Assembly: GCA_902729315.2 (NCBI GenBank)
Contig: LR746272.1
Span: 10,038,327-10,102,326, forward strand
Direction of reading: 5' to 3'
Length of the DNA: 64,000 nt
DNA from: Spirodela intermedia
Lineage: Eukaryota > Streptophyta > Magnoliopsida > Alismatales > Araceae
The notes under the pieces were generated by a model. It made no database searches and had not been told where the DNA came from. It worked only from the letters and a program-made list of their open reading frames with translations. Positions 35,638-48,175 of the stretch are shown in pieces. Each line of letters begins with the position of its first letter. The stretch's first letter is position 1. The translations under genes and the position numbers were made by a program.

Positions 35638-38600
35638 AGAGTACTGCCATAGGCCTTTACCAGTACCTACAAACGACCATCAGGCAGACTCCTCCGCTAA
35701 GACGGGACATTCGGCCGCCCACCATCAGGGAGCTCCGACTTCCCAGGGGTACAGGTGACGGGGTTATCATATCTCTGCAAAATATCTCTTATTATAACAG
35801 AACTTCGATGTTTGACAGACAGAGAGAGGGAGAGAGATCTGGTTTTGAGTAGTGATAAGTTGATAAGTTGATAATTATTTAACCCTGTCAACCTTAGTCT
35901 GGTCCACCATCTTTTTTTATCAATCCTCAACCCTAGATCTCAAATGAATTCCTCTTCCGCTAACACGAAGTTTTGAGAACTCATCCAATGAGATGCATTG
36001 CCTTCGAAGTACAGTAAACCCTCACGCTCTTTATATTACAAGCGATGGCTCCGTTGGACCATAGAACTTTAACCCCACCTGTTATTCTCACCTATTCTAA
36101 TATCTCCTACCATCCGGTTCTTTATGTTATTTTTATAAATAACTAAACGAGTTCGATCGGATACGTCTCCGAAGTCTCTGCAATCGTATTGTACTTCTTA
36201 TACACCAGGTCGATTTACAAACAGTCGTTGATAGACTCCACACAACCCCCCCAAGCACTGACAAGACTGTTCAGAACACCGCTGAAGGTCGAGTCTGCTC
36301 GTCAAGGTAACCTGTACTCCCAAGAGTACGATATCCCGGACAGAAGATGCCGTCAAAACCTCTCGCGTACGCAGTCGCTGTCATCGACAGCCTAAGACAG
36401 TGAGGGATAGCGACGATAGAACAGCCAGTTGGTCGCGTAAGAGCCCCGCCAATGGTTTTCTATATTTCGTTTGTACGACGGTTATGCAGTCCAAATTCCT
36501 TCCCAGTCAGTCTTTTCCAAGAAAATTCGAAGTCCATGGCATCAGATTCCTTCCATTACGGACACTACATAGGCATCTTCTAATTTGGGTAATTTCTTTT
36601 GTTTAACAATAAACTCCCGGTTTAATCAAATATTGTACTTTAAAAAACAATTTATGATATGCCAATTTTTTACCAGTCAATGTTGGATTGCTTCCAGTGG
36701 GTTACAGATAGCGAGATGCGACATCTGTTTTTATTCACATCATCAAAAAATTTAATTGTAAATTGAGCTTCTAAAAGGTATATGATTGCCTTAGTCCGGC
36801 AAGTAAAATGTAAATGAATCCACTTTTAAAAAGGCTCATTATGCACTGAGACTTTACAAAGTGCGACTAATGACGTGACAATGTGTTGGACATTAATCTT
36901 AGGAGGGTTGCAGCTTAAAGCTCCAGAGAGTTAAATGACTTCCAAACGTCAACTCTCTCTCTCTCTCTCCCTCCCTCCTATCCTTCCCCTCTCTCCCTCT
37001 CCCTCTCTAAAACAAACATGTGCAGGCAAAGAAATTGTGTCATAGCCAAAAGGACGGAGAACTAATGTCGATTCAAGTCTTTTGCTTGCTTAGAAGCAGA
37101 ATCCTGAACAGTGTTCCCTTGGTTGGTCTTTCATGCGCCATGGAAGGCCTTGCTCTTGAATTGGTCTGCTGGATAAGACGAGAGACTGCGTGCAGTTCGA
37201 CGTCTCGGTCCACAACTGGCACCATTTCCGATCGCAGAGGAGCGCAGCTTCCACTGCCGCTCCATGCACCAAATTGATCGTGGCTGGCGGTAGATACCTG
37301 TTGCTCGGGCACGAGGTGCACCCTCAGACTGCATCATCGCCAGAAGCCCCATCACTCTTATCTCTTTTAGACCACCGCGACGAACGACTCAGAGAGAAGC
37401 TTCAAAATGGAAGAGTTCTTCTCTGCGTGTTAGCGAGATACAGCTTCAGAGGTTGCCTTCATCCATTTATGTCAATAGGAAGGATACCATGGCAGTGAAA
37501 TAAATTGATAGAACAAAACAAGCTGATAAATTGTAGTAAAATGTACATTCTTGTCAGGCTCAACTTTTTTTCAAAATGAGCCCTTGTCTGTCTGGCCTGA
37601 TTCAAAATCAGATGTATCTTCTCACTCTCGTTCCTTCATATTGGATGAGTAAATGAATGTTATTTCAATTTCGTATAACATGAAAATCTGACGTAGAGGA
37701 AATACAACTTAGCTGATCAGATCTCTTTGCAAATATGTGACATAAACGTTAAATTATCCGACTGCGGCAGAGATGCGAATCTAAACATTAGAACGTGGAA
37801 TCCGGCACGAAAGGAATCTCATCAAGTTTCGTGGAATCAATTGGACTTTCACTAGGTAAGGTTGGATGAGAATTTGGGAGTAGAGACGACTTCGTCCTCT
37901 GGGTGTAATTTCTGCAGCAGGAAGCAATTACAATCCAAGCCATGTTTAATGCAGAACATTTGAAGTTAAGAGTTAATTCTGTATTAATCTCCATTGATAT
38001 TGAGAATGATTAATAAAAAATTAAATTATTGTAATTAAGCGCACATTAGGAATTTCAAACGTGATATAAACACATTGTGATCATTATTGTCCTCCAAACA
38101 TTAATCTTCTTTACATCACAGTATTATTTATCATTTTGTCCCAGAAGATAGAAACACAAGTAAATAAGTCACCTCTTGGTGCATAAAATAAGTCATCTCG
38201 AATGAGATAAGCAAGAAAAAATAGAGAAATTGGATGGAGAGAGGAGAGAGACAGAGAGACAGAGAGGAGAAGCGGATTATGTCGAACCCTTGTCCCTCCT
38301 ACCTAATCACCTTTTATACCTTGCATTGGGTAGATTATTGAAGGTTGTGGATTTATCATTACCTATTCCATTGAGTTTTTGCCAAGGGGCGCGCGCCGTG
38401 TAAAGAAACTCAATGAACAGGCCTCGTTCTCCATTTTCTCCTAAACGAAGAAACTGAAATACGAATTATTTCTAATCAATTATATTTGGTCAGACATTTA
38501 CGAAATCTCCGTTGCTTGTTCTAATGAAGGTCGCAAGCCCAATAGTATAGTGACTTCAGCCAGCCTACGGCCTCGTTTTCAAAAGACCAAGATTCTTACA

Positions 38601-41600
38601 ATGCTCCCATACCCTCCACCCAGAAGGATATTTTGAACGTCTGGACAAGAATATGTATGTCGAGTCAAAACGCAATAAGGAAATGATTTATACCGATAGA
38701 CACAGTGTTGTACTACGTGTTGTCGTTTTCTGAGAGTGATATCCTTCAACTCAAAATCAATTGATAATGGGTGACCTGGGACAGTCCATGATTTTAACCG
38801 TTAACTTCAACTTTATTATGAAAAAATTGACAGTTCCCTTAAAAAATAATTAGTCATGGGCATGTTAGATGCGTTTCTAAACATCTTCTTTTACTTGTCT
38901 TTTAATGCGCCGAGCTATAAAATAACAAAGATGCTTTATATCATAACGATATCTTAGATTTATTTCAATACATCCCAATCAACTAAACCTTTATCACTAC
39001 AGTTGTATCCTATGATAGTTCCTTCCTCCTGGTTGTGCCTCAGCAATTCCTTGTCTCCGATGACTAAGTGAACTCGAGGAGATCATCAGTACAACGCACC
39101 GCTTCCTCGTTCACGTCTACAGCCTTTCTCGTGAAACAGTAAGGCGAACCGTAGATGTGACAGCCGTTTATTCCAGTCAATTCTTCAAGGTTAGCAAAAA
39201 CTCGGTCAACCAGCAGCATCCCATGAAACCAGTTGTATTTAGTTGTCAACATCTCCATGGAACAGTGTTTGTAGTGGGCTCATCGAAAGCAACAGAATAA
39301 CAGGTTGAGCAATATTTAAGCGTATTCCATTATCCTTTCCTTCGAGCAGACACTTGGAATCTGAATGAATATTACCGTCACTTACGGTATAAGACAACTT
39401 GATGAGAAAAACTAATAACGAGGTCATGACACAAATTACCATGTTCTTCTTGTGCGTAAACATAAAGCTAATCTAGTCAGCCATGTTAGCTATAAATCAC
39501 GACTGTTTTTTATCTTGATGCTTGAAAACTAAGTAATCGTAACCTGTGGGACTCGTGCGAAGACCTCCTCATGTCTCCAGTCAGTGGATTCGCTACACAG
39601 AACGTGTGGTAGCTGCCGAGGTCACTGGGCAAAGGCCAATTTGATTTAATCCTCGGTATCTTGATGTGGTGATTCATGTTTTTATATGGATGTATGTGGA
39701 TTCATAATTATTTGCGCGAGTGTAAAGTGATTATTGGACCGTCTCAGCCAGCTCGCTTGATCGGATATGATTCAGTAATTCATTTTATGAAGTATATTCC
39801 GAAGTCCGCAAGGTAGGTTGTAGAAGGAAATAGGCAGCCGTTAGATTCTGTCTTATGGATATGCCCCTGGTTCTTCGGGAGAACATAGATAGAAGACGGC
39901 AAGGTGGAAAATATTTCAGTGATTCGGCATGATGGAACTGACTTGTGGTGAGCGACTTCTTACACCCTCAGGATTCATTGAGTACTCGTTCGTTGACGAA
40001 ACCAACGTTGCAATGGGAGTCACCTAAGTAGACTCCCTCGGAGACGGCGACTATCCCGGACTCAGAGACGCAGGCGGCGAGGAAACCATGGAGACGTGAC
40101 TTTGTCTCCTTTGCACCGAAGAGGAAGAGAGAGAGACGAGTGGCGCTGTTGTGATTCCGAGGAAGAAAGGGTTTAAGAACTCGCGCGATGCCGGGGAGTA
40201 AGGGAAGGGGGAAGGAGACGACTGCACCCCGTCCAAAACACGGAAAGAGACAGAGCACAGAAATGTAGGCGAGGATCGGGAAGACCCTTGGCCACTTCCT
40301 CGGACTCCCCTCTTCTCCAGTCTCCACCTACCCCGTGCCTCTAATGCTTTCAACCCACATCAGCTTAATGACACATGCACCTCAAAAACCTAATCTTTGA
40401 TTTGTATTCCTTCGAATGGGCTCGCTTTCTTGTAGAGCCAAAGATATGCGTAATTTCAGGACCATACAGATAAAAAAAACCAGTTTAATGGTTCATGTCA
40501 CCCGCTGTAAGATCTATTTCGAGCATCGTAGCCCTGGTAAAATAGCCATTATGGTGGAGCGTGATGACTGCTTGAGAGAGCATTACAAAAAAAAAAAACG
40601 ATTACTAAAAACATAGATGAAGACAGAGGAGGCATGCTCAGCACTGTAGGTGTGGGGGGGCTCCACAACCTCTGATGTCTCACATCTCCGTGTTTGACCA
40701 GGCACGCCGTAGGGGAGATTGCGTGGGAATCCCTTCGGTCAGCAATAAAGGCCGGCCCCGCCTCTCCGGCCTCTCTTTGGTTGGGACGTGTTTAATTAAT
40801 ATGGCCGAGGTGGGAAAACTGTGGATCCTTGGGAACGTTGGCCCAGAAGAAAGGGTACGTGTGGGATCCGCACGTGTATCCGCTGCGGATTTTCAGGCTT
40901 TGGCCCTTTCAGAACGAGCCCCTGCTGTGTTCCTCGTCACTACTATCTTGAGAGAAATGCCCCCCGCATCCTCAGCCTGATACTAATGGCGGCGACCACG
41001 TCTACACGATGACGTTACTTTGTCGATTGGGAACGATTGTGAGCAGATTTTAGGGCTTTCTGATCACGGAGACCCAGAGGATCAGAAGTCAGCTCCGATT
41101 ATAAGTACACGGTAGATAGACCAATTGATAGAAGAAAGAGAGATACGGGAAGGGTGAGAAAGGGTACTGTTCATCTTAGGATATTGTTCATGACAAAGGG
41201 GAGACGGACGTGGACTCTGCCTTACCTTTCCTCTGGGAAGAAATAAAATATTGAGATTTGTCAGGGACCAAGGGAAGGAAGATAAAAAAATGGAGGGGGA
41301 AGAATAATGGAAGAAGAGACTTATAGATGGAACGAGGGAATGAAAGGTTTAATCCCTTAGTTCCTCTGGGCTCTGGTTGCGGGGGCGACCCACCTTGATC
41401 AAGTTGTAATTCCCTTCTGCTCCTTGACTGGTCCGCACACCTGCCTATTGTTGTGAGGCGATTTTCTTGTCAGGCCCTCCGTTCAACAGACGCCTTCCCA
41501 TCTTCTCTCTCTACTTCCAGCGAAGTCCAGGGCTCTTGTTTTCTTCTTCCTTTTTAATATAATACTACATCTTTTGCACCCCCGCCTCCACTGGATCAAG

Positions 41601-42548
41601 GAATATTTTATATGGGCTCCCTGGAAACTATGCGTGTGCATATCTTAATCTTCATTTCTCTCCCTTTCAGACCATCTTCTTGTTCATCAGGAACGAAACA
41701 TTTCTATTCGGCGTTCCTGGCTCTCGTTTATCACCGGGTCTGAGAAGAAGCCCCGCCTGGTGTGGTGGATCTGAGGTCTGTGTTTTTTCTGCTGAAAATT
41801 CTGTTTCTCCGCTAACCATTTTATAGATAGAGAACATTAGAAGTTGGCTTCTCTATCTACGCATTATTTCGGTGTGACGTAGATCTTTCTCAGTCGATTT
41901 CTCCCGTCTGCCATATCTGCGCTTCCCATGAGATGCCTGCAGAGAACACTTTCTTCTCGGTGTTATTCCCTCGCAGCTTCATAATAGCTATGTTGATACC
42001 TCGGATCTGAGGTAGGAAGTCCTCTTTCTCTCTCTCTCTCTCTGCATCTTTCGGCTTACTAAGCTTTCCGGTAATCCACTCGTAGAGGGAACTATTCCAT
42101 ATTTTTTGAGATAATAACCTGAGTTCTTCCCCATTGATTAATCTCTTCATCCATCCAGAAGGTTGTCTACCCATATTCCCAACCTCGTATTTACGTGCTC
42201 ATGTTTGTGGTACATCTCAAGCATCCACGCTTTGGTTAGGGTTTGAGAGTTTCCCACGCCATTACTTGCATCATGATAAAAATGTAATATCTGCGTAGAG
42301 AACTGAAGGAATGTCCAAAAAAGATTAGTAGTAGTGAGTAAGAAATGATGATGTACAAGTACCAGCGGTCCTGATTACAAGATCTGATTGCATGAGTCTG
42401 GTTAACTCGAATATGTGTAGTATCGAAAAGTGTGAATAAGGCACAGATGCCAATAGCTGTTGGCGTCCTTTCTTCTCTTTCGCTCTTTCCTAATCAGTTC
42501 GTCTTGCCTCTATGACCATCCGTTGGTTGCTGCGCAGCCCCGGCAAGC

Positions 42549-44662
42549 ATGATACCAGGGAATGGCCCGTTGTCGGTCCCTCCAGGCTTCCGGTTTCATC
42601 CCACAGACGAGGAGCTCCTCTACTACTACCTTAGAAAGAAAGTCGCCTACGAGCCCATCGATCTCGACGTGATAAGAGACGTCGATCTCAACAAGATCGA
42701 GCCGTGGGATCTCAAAGGTTTGGGTTCGTTCACCATTTTTCTCTTCAATCTCTTTTTTCCTTCCTTTAGGATTAGAAGCGAAGGGGGGGTTTCCCCATTT
42801 ATCTTTGGCACCGAAAACATGTCGGGAAGTTCAGAGCACTCTAGGGTTTGCATGGCAAACGCGATGTTTTCTACGCTGAGTTCGGAAGGACAGGTCTGCC
42901 GTTTTAGTGACGAGATGTCCAACCACAGATCCGAAGAAACGCACTTCCATGAATCTGTGGGTGTGTGTGTGTCCCGGCCCTCCCGCCCCGCCCTTTCTCC
43001 CCGCTCCTATCTACCTATCAACTAAGATCCGAGGGTGCTCATGCTTTGCAGATAGGTGTAGAATTGGGTCTGGGCCACAGAACGAATGGTATTTCTTCAG
43101 CCACAAGGACAAGAAATATCCGACGGGAACTCGGACTAATCGCGCAACAAACGCCGGCTTTTGGAAAGCCACGGGAAGAGACAAGTCGATCCACCTTACC
43201 AACTCAAAAAGGATCGGGATGAGGAAAACTCTAGTCTTCTACACCGGCCGAGCACCGCATGGCCAGAAGACCGATTGGATCATGCATGAGTACCGCCTCG
43301 AGGAGGATCACTCAGACATCCAGGTAACATAATCTGTTCTGCACTACTCAACTATGACAGTTAACATTAGTTTCGGCCGTAGGAACCAAAACAACAACTT
43401 ACTATCCCTTCCTGACCTGGAGAATGGGTATTCTTGTAGTGATTTATTGTTTTTTCCATTTCAAAAAAGCGTGTGGAAAATGGATATCCTTAGAGAGAGA
43501 GAAAGAGAGAGAGAGAGAGCCTTTGTTGTTATCCATTAGTTATTCCTTGATATTTTGCGATGAGCTGCCACAAAATTTCTGAACAAGTGTCGTGAATTCA
43601 CTTCATAGGTTTCCTTTGTGACCCGTCTGGATTGGTATGTTTCATGTTTCTCTGACTGAACTATGGCTCACTATAGTTGGTCAATATTTTATCTCACCAC
43701 AGACGACCATTGCACCGTGCTCAGTGGAGCACGACTAGATCTCACCTTAAAACCTTGAGATACAGAATAATAAAGTTCCCAATAGCCAAGAATTAAAGGC
43801 CATGTTATTTCGGATACTAGTCTCCAAGCTAGCTTTAAACTGAAAATGGTTATAAATAATGAAACATAAAATAGGTATTTTGGCTGCTTGAATAGAAGGG
43901 CGAATTAAAACATGTGATCAACCATGTGAACTGATTATACTACGGAATTCGATTCTTTGATATGGTATTAGCACTTATTCTTAGGCTTTGGGAACTAATA
44001 TTATTTTTTTGAGCATGCAACCAAGATACAAAATCGTCATGCACATAACGGTATATACTATTAACATAAGATAAAAAAGAGCAGATTATAATTGACTATA
44101 TATATTCATTGAGACTACTGACTGTCAACTAACTTTGATTTTCACGGTCAAATTATTTCAGGAAGAGGGATGGGTTGTTTGTCGGGTGTTCAAAAAAAAA
44201 ATTCATCTGCGAGGCTCTCCTTCAGAAACAGCATTGGAGGAGAATCTGTTCACCCAACTGAAGGCAGGTGGAACTACAAGGCTGGAACAAAAGCAGCCTT
44301 TGCAGATGCCCTACGATTTTTCCTTTGACAACTCGATGCACCTTCCTCAGCTGCTGAGCTCCGAATCCATTGGCACACCCTTCATGCCATCAGTTTCTTT
44401 GAACTTGTCAGACATCGAATGCTCCCAGAACTTGATGAAGCTAACCACAGGCGAAGGCGCGGTCCTCCAGCACGAGAAGCTCAACGCCGACTGGTCAATC
44501 TTGGAAAAGCTCCTCGCTTCTCATCAAAACCTGGATCAAATCTTCCAGAGCAGATTCAACCCAGCTGCACCCAACCAAAGCATAGATAATGGCTGCTCGG
44601 TCCAAAGATTCCCATTGCAGTATCTTGGATGTGAAACCGACTTGCTAAGGTTCACTAAGTGA
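42549..44662 (+). CDS. SMB: SOMBRERO-type NAC transcription factor
   Basis: NAC-domain transcription factor matching the SOMBRERO/BEARSKIN group that controls root-cap maturation and detachment. Exons 42549-42717, 43052-43323 and 44162-44662 give 313 aa, with the usual NAC intron positions. NAC subdomains: A is [21 protein letters not shown] is [23 protein letters not shown] is [25 protein letters not shown] is ATGRDKSI with [25 protein letters not shown] is [13 protein letters not shown]. Outside the domain, [32 protein letters not shown] and the end [14 protein letters not shown] match SMB rather than BRN proteins. No membrane segment. Assignment to SMB comes from remembered C-terminal motifs and is strong. 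Confidence 0.94.
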
Positions 44663-45982
44663 GGACCGCCAGAGTCAGCTTGTTTTAAGTAGATTTCGCG
44701 CTTTTTGAGGATCGACTATCTTGGCTGTATATAACTGCTAAAGCATGGCCAGTGACATGTTCATTTCAGAGTGTCTTGAGCACCAGAGGACCTGCGGCAG
44801 TTGCATTTAAATCCTTTATCTTGGCGTGTTAGATGAAAGCATTAACAATCCCTTTCGATCTTCCCCCCCCCTCCCCTCCAGCTTTGACCCCGGTGCTATC
44901 CCCATCTGCATGGTTGTTATCCAAACTTAATGGCCAACTAATGCTGAAGTTCATCAATTTAAAGACGTTAATCCACCTTCTCATGGCAACAAACTCATCA
45001 TCTTGTTAACGCCAGAGTGTTTGCGTGATACTGGTGCAATGTATATACTTTATTATTGAACGCTAGGATGCACCCGACGTTAATAATTGGAACAAATATG
45101 AGAATATAACAATGAACTGGAGCATAATAAGAGTAACCTTGTTGTATTTATTATCATAAAATCGATATTGTGGTTACAAGGATGGATTGAACTGAATTGA
45201 ATTGAATTGCCCAATAACTCCCACTATTTGCGGCCAGGTCCAAACTCTCTCCACATTGTTATCAAACCCAATGTCTTGCTTCCAATCTTTTATCTCTCAT
45301 CCCTGAACCCAGAGTTTTCCATACCTTGGGATGGAAGCATCTCATAAGCAAGGCCAGATCGGGGCGTTCTTCCCGTTACAAGATGGCCGGAAATTTAGCT
45401 GGGTGCCCCCTCCAAGGATATAAATGTAAGAAATCGCGCGAAAACTCTATTAACTAGGGGGGAGAAATGTGATATTTCATTAATCCTTCCCCCGCTTCAG
45501 TTTAACCGAAATCGGTTGCTCCGGGCTGAGTAATCCAAACTTGGTGGAGGGGCGGCTCGTTTCGGCCCAGATCGGATCTGCCGGGCCAGCATCAGGGCCA
45601 GGAGTGATCGATCATTCAGTCAGGCCCAGGTAGACGTTGCAGTCGCGTTATCTCTGGACTCAACGGCCCAATAAATTACAAGACCCCTGTCGCAAACAGA
45701 GGGCGGGCCTAGTCGAGGGCTCCTGAACCCGATTAATTGCTTCTGAGGAGCGGCCCACCTCTACCTAAACCCATAAATATAAATATTTTCGCACGGTTCA
45801 GAGAAATTAATGAGAGTAGTACGAGATGGGCCCCGTCCACGTGAATCCAGAAAAGAGAGAGAGTCGGGCATGAGTGGGGAAGAGAGGGGATCGCCAAGAC
45901 TGCATCTTTATTGTGGAAGAGAGAAGAAGTCGTATAAACAAATAAAATATGGCGTGGTGGGGTATGGGGCACCACACAGTCT
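44663..45982. other. Convergent interval SMB / GT47 with promoter-like motifs
   Basis: Both neighbours end here, yet 45540-45780 carries a cluster of GGCCCA/GGCCCAG motifs, then CTAAACCCA and an AT-rich ATAAATATAAATATTTT (about 45774-45790). This looks like a plant core promoter pointing right into the 3' end of the GT47 gene. Otherwise no gene is seen. Confidence 0.45.
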
Positions 45983-47422
45983 TCACTCTCCGAAGCGCTG
46001 CCTCACGACCTCTGTCAGCCGAGCGAGGACCACGTCGACGGCGTCCCTGAAGGCGAGGTTAGTGGCATTGGGATGCGCATATGTGAGCCGGGGGATCAGC
46101 CCGATCACACGGCTTCGCAGCCTGGCGACTTCCTCTTGCGGGATCTGCGACAGCTCCTCCTCAATGCGGCCCCACCGCTCCTCGCCGTCGAGAAAGACCG
46201 AGTACTCCGCCGCGTCCGCCGGCAGGAACCAACCGTACTGCGTGTACGCCGTGTGCGGAGAGAAGAAGACCGGAACGCAGCCCGCCAGCACGGCGTCGAA
46301 CACCGACCGCCTCGTGAAGGAGTCCCCCGGCGGCTGCAAGCAGAACTCTGACCCCATCATCACCTCCAGTACGCGGTCCGGGTCGTGGCACTGGCTCGAG
46401 CCCGGCTCGCACTCCACCCTCAGGCACCTCGGCGAGGCCCCGCACTGCTCGAGGATCGCCGCTCTCACGGCCGCCTTCTCTATCCCCTTCCGGGGACCGC
46501 CCACGAAGGCGAACAGGTGCGTCCGCCTGGCTCGCCGCATCGCGTCCTGCCATGAGAGCACCTCCTCTTCCGTGCGAGGGTGGAAGTAGGACGGGTAGGG
46601 GACGCCGAACTGGTTGTGGCCTTTCCAAGGATTTCGCTCCACGGTGAGCACCGACATGTTTGCTACGGCGGGGAGTCGGAGGAGACGGTTGGCGCCGAAG
46701 TCTACAGAGCCGTCGGCGTCGTCCCTCATGAAGTCCCAAGCGGTGCGGCCCAGCGCCAGGAAGTGGTCGCCGCCGTTGCGCCGCCACCAGGTGGGTTGAT
46801 CGAGGAGGAATTCCTCGAGCTCCACCGCCAGGCGATCGCGCTCGGCGAGATCGGGTTCCCTGAACTTGCTGGAGGCGTGGAGGCCCCCGTAGAAGGGAAC
46901 GTAGAAGATCTCGGCAACGAGGGGGTCCGTAGTCCGGCAAGGGTGTCGCTCTGCTCTTGCATGGAAGATCATCTCCCCGATGAACTGATGGGTGGCGTAC
47001 CAGCTGCCATCGGCTCGGCGGAGTTCATCTCCCGGTGCGCTGAAGATGAGCTGGCCGAGGCCGCGGTTGGCGACGTGCGGGCACATATCAGTGTATACGT
47101 TGAGCGTGCGGCAGGCATCAAGAAGCGCGAAGTTGAACCGGGGGGGCAGATCGTACATATAAAACTGAGCAATGCCCTCAGGGCACCTACCGGTGACGGC
47201 AGAGAGCTGGCCGACTTCATCTCCGGCGTGGGAACGAAGGTCAAGGATCTGCCCCTCCGATCGCCCACCACGGTGAGAATTGAAGAGAGTGCTTACGAAC
47301 AGGAACCACGCCAATAAGAAGAGGATGAGGTAGAAGCCGGGCTTGGCCTGAAGGAGGAGTGAACCATGCAGCCCGTGGAGGCTCTTGTCCTTGGCAGAGT
47401 ACCGCTCCTTGGAAGCCATCAA
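45983..47422 (-). CDS. GT47 clade A xyloglucan galactosyltransferase-like (XLT2/MUR3 family)
   Basis: Golgi type II glycosyltransferase of exostosin family GT47, which adds galactose to xyloglucan side chains in its plant clade A. Intronless, 479 aa. A short basic cytosolic tail is followed by a signal anchor (about residues 29-47, FYLILFLLAWFLFVSTLF), whose FVST.FNS context resembles XLT2. The catalytic region starts with QFYMYDLPPRFN. It contains HPCRTTDPLVAEIFYVPFYGG, GGDHFLALGRTAWDF, NPWKGHNQFGVPYPSYFHPR, SWQDAMRRARRTHLFAFVGG, and the exostosin core FCLQPPGDSFTRRSVFDAVLAGCVPVFF. Donor and acceptor cannot be fixed by eye: XLT2, MUR3 and other clade-A activities remain possible. High third-position GC gives long shadow frames. 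An alternative start is the second codon, also Met. Confidence 0.92.
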   Translation of the reverse strand: MMASKERYSAKDKSLHGLHGSLLLQAKPGFYLILFLLAWFLFVSTLFNSHRGGRSEGQILDLRSHAGDEVGQLSAVTGRCPEGIAQFYMYDLPPRFNFALLDACRTLNVYTDMCPHVANRGLGQLIFSAPGDELRRADGSWYATHQFIGEMIFHARAERHPCRTTDPLVAEIFYVPFYGGLHASSKFREPDLAERDRLAVELEEFLLDQPTWWRRNGGDHFLALGRTAWDFMRDDADGSVDFGANRLLRLPAVANMSVLTVERNPWKGHNQFGVPYPSYFHPRTEEEVLSWQDAMRRARRTHLFAFVGGPRKGIEKAAVRAAILEQCGASPRCLRVECEPGSSQCHDPDRVLEVMMGSEFCLQPPGDSFTRRSVFDAVLAGCVPVFFSPHTAYTQYGWFLPADAAEYSVFLDGEERWGRIEEELSQIPQEEVARLRSRVIGLIPRLTYAHPNATNLAFRDAVDVVLARLTEVVRQRFGE

Positions 47423-48175
47423 CTTCCGCTACACTCCTACCCTCTTCCTCCGTCAGCTGAGGCGATGAGAGGCATGGCCGGTGAACAGCTGGCAGAAGTA
47501 GCCAGAGCTGCTTTCCACCCCCAACCTCCCTCCCTCGCGAAGCCGCCGTCGAAGTGTCGGTGGCCTATCGTGGAGTGCGCCGCCCCACTAGACGACAGCG
47601 GCTTTAACATGGCTATATTAAGCGCCGGCCCCTATGGCCACCGAATCTCATCGTCGGGGATTGGGTGAAAAACCCTGCACACCAACCATCAACCCTCCCC
47701 GGCCCGGCCCTCCAGGCGCACGATGCCCACTCGAACTTCAAGATGCTCTGCGATCATACGACATTTTTTTTTAAAAAAAAGGAGCCACTAGACTCGCCCA
47801 GCCGCACCCGAGAGAGAGAGAGAGAGAGAGCAAGCAGGTGGTAAAGAAAGTCTCTAAGACTCGGGGCAAAGAAGCCCGGAAATGTTCAGGAAAGAAAGTG
47901 AGCCATTTTCTTGGTTGACTTCATCTTATCCGGCTGAGAAACCCATTTTGGTTGATCCGCAAACCCATGCTGCGAAAAGGGTACATTCTTTTTTTCACCG
48001 AGAAGCTATGGCGCCTATTATATCAACGTTGACCCGCTACATTTGTATGTTTTTTTCTATTGAGATATTATCTCTCGATCCGCGCACCGAGAGGAGATGG
48101 TGAAGATGATGATTCGGAATGCACGGGAGGGGGAGCAAACCGGAAGCTCTAGAGCATGCGGAAATGAGGCCTGTC
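47423..48175. other. GT47 promoter / MAPR4 3' flank
   Basis: Contains the 5' region of the GT47 gene, with a TTAATATAG-like TATA candidate on the minus strand near 47612-47620, and a (GA)n run at 47813-47830. The MAPR4 3' UTR is at the right. No further gene seen. Confidence 0.5.

Noticed and set aside
45810-47317. Plus-strand open frames of 259 and 245 codons over the GT47 gene
   Set aside because: Shadow frames caused by high third-position GC of the GT47 coding strand; no family features. The antisense RNA idea is kept separately.
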